Part shown: positions 57,785 to 64,000 of the stretch, in pieces
Position numbering within the stretch: the stretch's first letter is position 1
Layout: each line of letters opens with the position of its first letter
The notes under the pieces: generated by a model
The model's input: the letters and a program-made list of their open reading frames with translations, nothing else
The model's database searches: none
What the model was told of the DNA's origin: nothing
Made by a program: the position numbers and the translations under genes
DNA from: CAWIVJ01 sp963839525
GTDB taxonomy: Bacteria > Cyanobacteriota > Vampirovibrionia > Gastranaerophilales > Gastranaerophilaceae
NCBI GenBank assembly: GCA_963839525.1
Contig: CAWIVJ010000023.1
Span: 1-64,000, forward strand
DNA: 64,000 bases
Reading direction: 5' to 3'

Positions 57785-57885
57785 GGGGTATTGGCACAAT
57801 TGATAGCGCGCAACACGGACAGTGCTGAGGGAATCCCCTATGCATCGGTTTTAAGTTCACCTGCGAACGCAGGTGAACTTTTATA
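57785..57885 (+). ncRNA. tRNA-like small RNA candidate with terminator
   Basis: The first 35 nt (ggggtattggcacaattgat...) resemble a tRNA acceptor and D-arm, but a canonical anticodon loop and T-loop are absent. The sequence ends in a strong hairpin (57853-57864 with 57869-57880, GAAC loop) and a T run. It may be a tRNA pseudogene, or a small RNA that evolved from one. Confidence 0.35.
57853..57884 (+). terminator. Rho-independent terminator
   Basis: 12-bp perfect stem, GAAC loop, followed by TTTTAT. It ends the tRNA-like transcript candidate. Confidence 0.7.
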
Positions 57886-58121
57886 ATAGAGAAAGCACCG
57901 TTAATTTAACAATTCGGGGATTGATTTCAAAGGGAGGCTTTTTGCTAAGCACTTTTCGCTATTTTTAGAACTAATTTTAATAAAAGTTTCTAAAGACAAA
58001 TATGGAAGCAGAGAGATTATACAGAAATAGAAAAACAAAGCAGAATTCACTATATCACAGAATTAATCTTTTGTTAATAGTGTCTAGGTAAAAATAATAA
58101 ACAGACTTTAAGATTTGGTTT
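57886..58121. other. Intergenic region, nothing recognised
   Basis: 236 bp of AT-rich sequence with an AAGGGAGG stretch at about 57929-57936 but no convincing open frame behind it. Confidence 0.4.
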
Positions 58122-59912
58122 TTATACTCCGCAAGCAGTAATTTCTTGTTTTCTAAACTGCATTTCGTAAAGTGTTTTATATTGACCGTTTTTAATTTTC
58201 ATCAATTCATCATGAGTTCCAAGCTCTACAAGTTGGCCTTCATTTATTACAGCAATTCTATCCGCATTCTTAATTGTTGACAACCTATGTGCTATAACGA
58301 ATACAGTTTTATCTTTAATTAAATTATCCAGAGCTTTTTGAACAACCGCTTCTGATTTATTATCAAGCGCAGATGTAGCCTCATCAAGGATAACAATAGG
58401 AGTATTCTTAACCATCGCCCTTGCAATCGCAACACGCTGCCTTTGCCCTCCTGATAAAGTCGCCCCTCTTTCCCCAAGCTTAGAATCTAAACCTTTAGGT
58501 AAATTTGCTATCATTTCTTGCAAATGAGCAGATTTAACGGCTTGCTCAATTTGCCAATCTGTCGCTTCCGGATTTCCCATCAAAATATTTTCTTTGATTG
58601 TACCTGAATACAAGAAGTTATCTTGAAAAACCATTGCTATATTTCTTCTTAGAGAATTTATCTTAAAATCTCTGATATCTATGCCGTCAAATTTTATTGC
58701 ACCGGAATTAATATCATAAAATCTGGGCAAAAGATTTACTATGGTTGTTTTTCCTCCACCTGAATTTCCGACAAATGCAATTGTTTCGCCTTTTTTGACC
58801 TCAAAACTCACATTTTTTAAGACGGGACAGTCGGATACATATTCAAAACAAACATTTTCTAAAGTAATTTTTTCATTTAACCCTTCCATTTCAACAGCAT
58901 CAGGTTTATCTTTTATTTTGGGCTTATAGTCAAATAATTCAAAAACACGACTCATTGAAACAAAAATATTCTGAATCCCGGTAAGAGTATTTCCCAGAGT
59001 TTTAACGGGTTTATAAAGCAATAATAATGAAGTTACAAAAGATGCAAAAGAGCCCGTAGTCATTTGACCTGATAAAATTAATTTTGTCCCATATCCTAAA
59101 ACTATTGCAATCCCGACAGATGCAATCAAATACATGAAAGGCGACATCCATCCTACACGCTTTGTCAGAGACATTGTTAAATTAAATGCTTCCTGAATTT
59201 GGTCTATGAAATTACTCTTTTGTCTTTCCTGAAGACAATAGGCTGTCATAACCCTATTACCTGAATATGTTTCATTAAAATTAGTAGTTATATTTCCGCC
59301 AACAATAATTCCTTTATTTGAAACTTCTTTAATTTTTTTTCTTATCAGCAAAACCGGAATAAAAGCCACACAAAGAACTAACACTCCTATAATAGCTAAT
59401 TTCCAAGAACTATACAACATAACAACAATTAAACTTAAAGCACCAAATGCACTTGTAACAATTGTTTTTATATTTTCAACAATTCTTCTTGAAGCTGTAT
59501 CAGGATCTCCTAAATATCTTGTTAAAACTATTCCTGACGAATTTTGATCAAAAAAACTTGTGTCCATATAAACCAATTTAGAAAACAAGTCTATTTTAAC
59601 TGAATTTGTTATTTTTTGACTTGTCCATTCTGTTAAATAACCATTTAAATACCTTAAAACTCCTTGCAAAGCTGCAAAAAGTATGACTAAAAAGGGAAGG
59701 ATGAAAGCAAGTATAAGATTTTTCTTCCCTATAACTAAATCCATATAAGGCTTTAGTGAAAAGGCAACAACTCCGTCAAGCATTCCAACGGGTATTGCTA
59801 TTAAAAACCCCAAAATAACCCTACCCCAAAAAGGTTTTATATATGGGAATATTCGCTCTAAAAGCCATTTATAATTAAACGATGTTTCCGCTTTTGTATA
59901 TTTTAATTTCAT
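58122..59912 (-). CDS. MsbA-like ABC exporter (fused permease and ATPase), copy 2
   Basis: A 596-residue half-transporter closely related to the one at 41185. The membrane domain shares GMLDGVVAFSLKPYMD and GNITTNFNETYSGN. The ATPase has GNSGGGKTTIV, AMVFQDNFLYSGTI, TLSGGQRQRVAIARA, PIVILDEATSALD and HRLSTI. It is probably a lipid or lipid-linked glycan exporter. AAAAGGAC lies just before the ATG. It is divergent from the glycan cluster, which fits a role in surface lipid assembly. Confidence 0.88.
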   Translation of the reverse strand: MKLKYTKAETSFNYKWLLERIFPYIKPFWGRVILGFLIAIPVGMLDGVVAFSLKPYMDLVIGKKNLILAFILPFLVILFAALQGVLRYLNGYLTEWTSQKITNSVKIDLFSKLVYMDTSFFDQNSSGIVLTRYLGDPDTASRRIVENIKTIVTSAFGALSLIVVMLYSSWKLAIIGVLVLCVAFIPVLLIRKKIKEVSNKGIIVGGNITTNFNETYSGNRVMTAYCLQERQKSNFIDQIQEAFNLTMSLTKRVGWMSPFMYLIASVGIAIVLGYGTKLILSGQMTTGSFASFVTSLLLLYKPVKTLGNTLTGIQNIFVSMSRVFELFDYKPKIKDKPDAVEMEGLNEKITLENVCFEYVSDCPVLKNVSFEVKKGETIAFVGNSGGGKTTIVNLLPRFYDINSGAIKFDGIDIRDFKINSLRRNIAMVFQDNFLYSGTIKENILMGNPEATDWQIEQAVKSAHLQEMIANLPKGLDSKLGERGATLSGGQRQRVAIARAMVKNTPIVILDEATSALDNKSEAVVQKALDNLIKDKTVFVIAHRLSTIKNADRIAVINEGQLVELGTHDELMKIKNGQYKTLYEMQFRKQEITACGV

Positions 59913-60036
59913 ATGTCCTTTTCTTGTTATAAATTTTATAAAATTATTTTTCTCAATGTGATAATTATAACAACTACATAATAAATAATCAATAATTTTA
60001 TTTTTATAATATAATTAAAACGTAAGGAAATTAATA

Positions 60037-61077
60037 ATGAACAATAAAATTGTTTTTATAGCTCATTCTTATCATAAAAAGACTCATTCTTATGATTTTA
60101 TAGTGGATTATTTAAAAAATTTTTATGAGGTAGAGATTTTATTTGATGAAAGATGGGAAAATGGAGAAGAAATTAATTGGTCTGCATTTGACAATAATTA
60201 CAAAGCTGTAATTATTTTTCAGATGTTTCCCGAGGAAAAAGACTTTAAAAAAATTATAAATGACAACATTGTATATTTGCCAATGTATGATCATGTAGAA
60301 AAATGGCATTTTAAAAAATGGTATGATTGTAAAGACATTAAAGTCATAAATTTTTCATATAATTTACACAAAAAATTAAAAAAATGGGGATTTAATTCAA
60401 TTTATGTTCAATTTTTTGTAGAACCGCAAAAATTCTCCCCAGGCTCAGAAAATGAAGTTTTCTTTTGGCAAAGATTAACTAAAATAAACATAAATACGAT
60501 TAAAAAAATATTTAAAAATTCAAACGTTAAAATCCACATCCATAAACCTGTTGATCCCGGACAAGAATTTATTAAACCTACAAAAAGTGAGGAAGAGCAT
60601 TTTAAAATAACTTATTCAGATTGGTTTGAAACAAAAACAAAAATGCACGAACTTACAAAAGATAAGGAAATTTATGTTGCTTCAAGATTTACGGAGGGCA
60701 TAGGTATGGGTTTTCTTGAAGCATTAGCACAAGGGAAATTGATTGTTGCAAATGACAAACCGACAATGAATGAATATATTAAACATGGAAAAACAGGTTA
60801 TCTTTGTAATTTCAGATTTCCCAGACCCATTAAACTTTCAAACATAAAAGAGATTCAGAAAAATGCTTATAATTATGCAAAAGACGGATATAAAAAGTGG
60901 CTTATTGAACGTGTTAACATAATTAATTTTATAAATACCCCTGCGCAAAAAACAGAACTTAAATTATGGGTAAAAATATTTTTACCGTTTTTACTTTTTA
61001 ATATAAGAGAAATTATTAAATTTAAGCTTGGTTCAAATTCTTCTTTAACTCTTTTTGGTCGAAAAATTTTTAATTAA
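60037..61077 (+). CDS. Glycosyltransferase (group 1-like)
   Basis: A 346-residue protein. The C-terminal part has the donor-binding pattern FTEGIGMGFLEALAQGKLIVAND, then EYIKHGKTGYL, typical of GT-B enzymes (GT1/GT4). The N-terminus MNNKIVFIAHSYHKKTHSYD fits the first Rossmann domain, which is unusually short. The sugar is unknown. It is the first gene of the cluster, and a 17-bp inverted repeat follows it. Confidence 0.75.
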   Translation: MNNKIVFIAHSYHKKTHSYDFIVDYLKNFYEVEILFDERWENGEEINWSAFDNNYKAVIIFQMFPEEKDFKKIINDNIVYLPMYDHVEKWHFKKWYDCKDIKVINFSYNLHKKLKKWGFNSIYVQFFVEPQKFSPGSENEVFFWQRLTKININTIKKIFKNSNVKIHIHKPVDPGQEFIKPTKSEEEHFKITYSDWFETKTKMHELTKDKEIYVASRFTEGIGMGFLEALAQGKLIVANDKPTMNEYIKHGKTGYLCNFRFPRPIKLSNIKEIQKNAYNYAKDGYKKWLIERVNIINFINTPAQKTELKLWVKIFLPFLLFNIREIIKFKLGSNSSLTLFGRKIFN

Positions 61078-61088
61078 AAAAATTTAGT

Positions 61089-61129
61089 AAATTAAATATA
61101 TTATTGTAACAAAATAATATATTTAATTT
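61089..61129. terminator. Inverted repeat behind glycosyltransferase gene
   Basis: A perfect 17-bp AT-only stem (61089-61105 with 61113-61129) with a 7-nt loop. It could be a weak terminator; no GC clamp is present. Confidence 0.4.
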
Positions 61130-61222
61130 ATAATGGACAATTATTTATAATATACTTGAAGGGTAAGCAGTAATTTTAAATATTTTTCCCAAATTTTAAA
61201 TAATATTCTAAGGATTATGTAA

Positions 61223-62203
61223 ATGTCAAAAACAGCATTGATTACAGGAATTACAGGACAAGACGGATCTTATTTAGCAAAGTTTTTACTGGATAAAGAT
61301 TATAGTATTGTCGGAACAACAAGAGATGATAGTTTTCAAAACCTTAAAAATTTAAAATATTTGCAAATTGATAATAAAGTTGTAATAAAGAAGTGTCATC
61401 TGTTAAATAAAGCGGATATTATTAATATTTTAGAAGAATTTCGTCCTGATGAAATTTATAATCTTGCCTCACAAAGCTCTGTCAGTTTATCTTTTATAGA
61501 GCCTTCATATACAATTGAATTTAATACTTTATCTATACTAAATCTTTTGAACGCGGTTAAGTTTTTTTCTCCTAATATAAGGTTGTATCAGGCATCTTCA
61601 AGTGAAATGTACGGAAACGTTGAAACATTACCTGTAAACGAAAAATCTTTAATACATCCTGTTAGTCCTTATGCTATCTCAAAAGCAGCAGCACATTCAA
61701 CGGTTATAAATTATAGGGAAACTTACGGTTTATATGCATGCTGTGGAGTTTTATTTAACCATATTTCTGTATTAGCTAATTCTAATTTTTTTGTTAAAAA
61801 ACTTATTGACTCTGCGATAAATATTAAGAGAGGGGCCCAAAAAGAATTAAGAGTAGGAAATTTGAATGTAAAAAGAGACTTTGGCTTCGCACCCGATTAC
61901 GTTGAAGCAATATGGCAAATGATTCAGCAGGATAATCCCCAGGATTTTATTATTGCATCAGGAAAATCAATTCGCTTAAATGAAATTGTAAATTATGTTT
62001 TTGATAATTTGGAAATAGACAAAAATAAAATAATTATTGATAAAGCTTTATTTAGACCTAATGAAATTTTAGATATTTATGGAGACAATACAAAAGCAAA
62101 AAACGTTCTTGGTTGGGAATATAACAAATCCATTTTTGATATTTTAGATATTATTATAGAGGAAGAAATTAAGAATGAACAAAAAAATAAATGTGTTGTT
62201 TGA
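61223..62203 (+). CDS. GDP-mannose 4,6-dehydratase-like enzyme
   Basis: A 326-residue short-chain dehydrogenase. Glycine-rich GITGQDGSYLAKFLL binds NADP, YNLASQSSVSLSF is typical of Gmd, and the active site has SSSEMYG with YAISK. RPNEILDIYGDNTKAKNVLGW matches the Gmd end. The canonical NHESPRRG loop is altered to NHISVLANSN, so the substrate may differ from GDP-mannose. It likely makes a deoxyhexose precursor for the surface glycan. Its end overlaps the next gene by 29 bp. Confidence 0.8.
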   Translation: MSKTALITGITGQDGSYLAKFLLDKDYSIVGTTRDDSFQNLKNLKYLQIDNKVVIKKCHLLNKADIINILEEFRPDEIYNLASQSSVSLSFIEPSYTIEFNTLSILNLLNAVKFFSPNIRLYQASSSEMYGNVETLPVNEKSLIHPVSPYAISKAAAHSTVINYRETYGLYACCGVLFNHISVLANSNFFVKKLIDSAINIKRGAQKELRVGNLNVKRDFGFAPDYVEAIWQMIQQDNPQDFIIASGKSIRLNEIVNYVFDNLEIDKNKIIIDKALFRPNEILDIYGDNTKAKNVLGWEYNKSIFDILDIIIEEEIKNEQKNKCVV

Positions 62204-63509
62204 TGCAACAGTTTTAGCAAACGGGGTTGGTAAATCAGCTGCAAGAAGCGGAGTATATTTCGTTGCTTATAATATATTACTTGAAATGTTAAAAAGAGAA
62301 GAACTTAATGTAAGCATATATTGTAATCTTGACAAAATACATCAGGTCATGAAATCTATAAACTCAGATGAAAACCTGGTTAATATTTCGATGTTTAAAA
62401 ACACTAAACTGGGAAATATAATAGGTTATTGGGAAACTGTAAAATATGAAAATAAAGTAAATAAAGGTAATAAAATTGTCAGAGTTTTTATAAAAACAAT
62501 ATTAAATTTTTTCAAATTTATTTTTAACATCAAAAATAAATTGAACCTTAACCATGAATACGAAAAATTATTTGATGATATTGATGTGTTTCTCTCGTCA
62601 TATGCCGCAATTTTACCGGAAATAAAGAAGATTAAGCATATAAAAAAATACACGATTTTATATGATATTATACCATTAATTTTTCCTGAATATTATCCGG
62701 ATATTAAGGATAAAACATCATGGTTTTTAAAACTGATTAATTCAATAAATAAAGACGATTATTATTTTGCAATTTCGGAACATACAAAAAATGATTTTAT
62801 AAAACAAGTCTCAAATATTGAACCGGAGCATATTATAACTATACCACTTTCAACAGGATTGAAGTACGAAAAAGTTCAGGATTCTTCTAAAATTGATAAA
62901 ATAAAAGAAAAATATAATATCCCAAAAGATAAAAAATATTTATTCAGTTTATGTACTCTTGAACCCAGAAAAAATCTAATTTTTGCTGTTAAAAATTTTG
63001 GAGAATTTATAAAAAGAAATAATATTGATGATTTTGTTTTTGTACTTGGCGGAGGGCATTGGGAATTTTTTATACAAAAATTAGATAATGCAATATCCGA
63101 TTTGAAAGATTTCAAAGAAAAAATCATTAAAATAGGTTATGTTGATGACGAAGATATGTCAACATTGTATAGTGGTGCTGAAATGTTTGTTTTTCCTTCA
63201 ATTTACGAAGGTTTTGGCATGCCGATTTTAGAAGCGATGCAATGCGGTTGTCCTGTAATTACCTCAAGTGTAACATCGATGCCCGAAGTTATAGGTGATT
63301 GCGGCATCCAAATTAATCCCCAAAAAGATGAAGATTTAATTAAAGCTTTTGAAAAAATGTATTTTGACAAAAACTTTAGAGAAGAATGTTCTAAAAAGGG
63401 GCTTGAAAGAGCGAAACAATTTACCTGGGAAAAATGTGTTGATGTGTTAATTACGGAGATGTGTGAAAATGCCAAAACAATTAGTGACAATTGTTACAGT
63501 AACGTATAA
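62175..63509 (+). CDS. Glycosyltransferase family 4
   Basis: A 444-residue GT-B enzyme. The acceptor domain is N-terminal; the donor domain has SLCTLEPRKNLIFAVKNF, GYVDDEDMSTLYSGAEMFVFPS, EGFGMPILEAMQCGCPVITS and SVTSMPEVIGDCG. GAGGAAG lies about 9 bp before the ATG. It overlaps both neighbours, so the cluster is an operon. The sugar donor is unknown; it resembles mannosyl- and rhamnosyltransferases. Confidence 0.88.
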   Translation: MNKKINVLFDATVLANGVGKSAARSGVYFVAYNILLEMLKREELNVSIYCNLDKIHQVMKSINSDENLVNISMFKNTKLGNIIGYWETVKYENKVNKGNKIVRVFIKTILNFFKFIFNIKNKLNLNHEYEKLFDDIDVFLSSYAAILPEIKKIKHIKKYTILYDIIPLIFPEYYPDIKDKTSWFLKLINSINKDDYYFAISEHTKNDFIKQVSNIEPEHIITIPLSTGLKYEKVQDSSKIDKIKEKYNIPKDKKYLFSLCTLEPRKNLIFAVKNFGEFIKRNNIDDFVFVLGGGHWEFFIQKLDNAISDLKDFKEKIIKIGYVDDEDMSTLYSGAEMFVFPSIYEGFGMPILEAMQCGCPVITSSVTSMPEVIGDCGIQINPQKDEDLIKAFEKMYFDKNFREECSKKGLERAKQFTWEKCVDVLITEMCENAKTISDNCYSNV

Positions 63510-64000
63510 CTTGATTAAAAATGATAGAAAAGAGGCTTTTATCAGAGCTCTTGAATCTGTTCGCAATCAAACATATAAAAATATTGAACATATAGTGATT
63601 GATGGCGCATCTGATGATGGAACGGTTGAATTAATAAAAGAATATTCAGATAAAAGTTGGATAAAATATATATCTGAGCCTGATACAGGACTTTATGATG
63701 CTATGAACAAAGGGGCAATGTTAGCAAAAGGTAAATATATTTTGTTCTTAAATTCAGATGATTATTATTCAGGAGAAAAGGGTATTGAAAAATCTATTGA
63801 AGCAATAGAAAAAACAAATGCGGATTATTCTTATACCGATTGTAAAATAATTGATTTTGACGGAGAAAATGTTGCTAATTGGCACTGGCAGCAAAAGCCT
63901 GATTTTTCAAATATTTTTGTTCGTATGCCTTTTTGTCATCAAACGTTAATGGTTAAAACCAATATTTTCAGGGAACTTGGGATGTTTGATTTAACATATA
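63469..64000 (+). CDS. Glycosyltransferase family 2 (partial, runs off right edge)
   Basis: At least 177 residues. MPKQLVTIVTVTYN, then VRNQTYKNIEHIVIDGASDDGT, GLYDAMNKGAMLAKGKYILFLNSDDYY and MPFCHQTLMV are typical of GT-A family 2 enzymes, with the DxD-like site in LNSDDYY. It starts within the end of the previous gene, with GGAG 10 bp upstream. Confidence 0.88.
   Translation, partial: MPKQLVTIVTVTYNLIKNDRKEAFIRALESVRNQTYKNIEHIVIDGASDDGTVELIKEYSDKSWIKYISEPDTGLYDAMNKGAMLAKGKYILFLNSDDYYSGEKGIEKSIEAIEKTNADYSYTDCKIIDFDGENVANWHWQQKPDFSNIFVRMPFCHQTLMVKTNIFRELGMFDLTY

Noticed and set aside
57785..57860. Canonical tRNA gene
   Set aside because: No valid anticodon loop with U33 and no T-loop, so it is listed only as a tRNA-like candidate.
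62876..63127. Minus-strand open frame of 83 codons in the glycosyltransferase 4 gene
   Set aside because: It is antisense to a well-supported gene, with no start signal.

Overview
This AT-rich window comes from a bacterium with a Gram-negative type envelope. It carries two MsbA-like ABC exporters, an MlaD-domain protein, an AMIN-like protein, type I-secreted RTX proteins and surface-glycan genes. Mini-ribonuclease III (typical of Cyanobacteria and Firmicutes), a GSI-alpha glutamine synthetase and low GC fit a non-photosynthetic cyanobacterial relative (Vampirovibrionia/Melainabacteria, for example Gastranaerophilales). This placement is inferred from gene content and not proven.

Region 1 (1-17.9 kb, minus strand) is a tandem array of kelch/lipase pairs. 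Each pair has a membrane-anchored kelch beta-propeller gene followed at once by a class 3 lipase gene ending in RTX repeats. The most downstream lipase became a giant RTX protein (at least 3,800 codons, running off the left edge) with about 16 HCBP-related repeats, cadherin-like repeats and 519-bp tandem repeats. Most other copies are frameshifted or truncated. Copies share identical 123-bp junctions.

Region 2 (17.9-28.1 kb) is an accessory island. It holds an IS630-type element that cut the last lipase, an AAA/DUF4143 ATPase, two DUF488 genes with a putative dual-OB gene, a frameshifted Pif1-like helicase, an HNH endonuclease, and a DUF2924 plus large serine recombinase pair. It ends beside tRNA-Ala(TGC), whose 5' part and leader are duplicated in degraded form.

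Region 3 (28.1-45.3 kb) is mostly housekeeping: mini-RNase III, a Spy-like periplasmic protein, EngB, glutamine synthetase, a NagZ-like glycosidase, riboflavin synthase and RibBA, hypoxanthine phosphoribosyltransferase, an MsbA-like exporter, UDP-GlcNAc 2-epimerase and Era, with several small lineage-specific proteins.

Region 4 (45.4-53.8 kb) is the most unusual. Five tandem 535-546 aa paralogs clearly belong to the hybrid-cluster protein (Hcp, hydroxylamine reductase) family but have lost nearly all ligands of the hybrid iron-sulfur cluster. A sixth copy has collapsed to its two ends. I read this as an expanded family of Hcp-fold proteins with a new, unknown, probably non-redox role.

Region 5 (53.8-64 kb) has uracil phosphoribosyltransferase, an MlaD-like protein, a J-domain pseudogene, a possible RNA polymerase omega subunit, purine nucleoside phosphorylase, an exported Fe/Mn superoxide dismutase, a tRNA-like transcript candidate, a second MsbA-like exporter, and the start of a glycan cluster (three glycosyltransferases and a GDP-mannose dehydratase-like enzyme). 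Purine and pyrimidine salvage (hpt, upp, PNP) is well represented.
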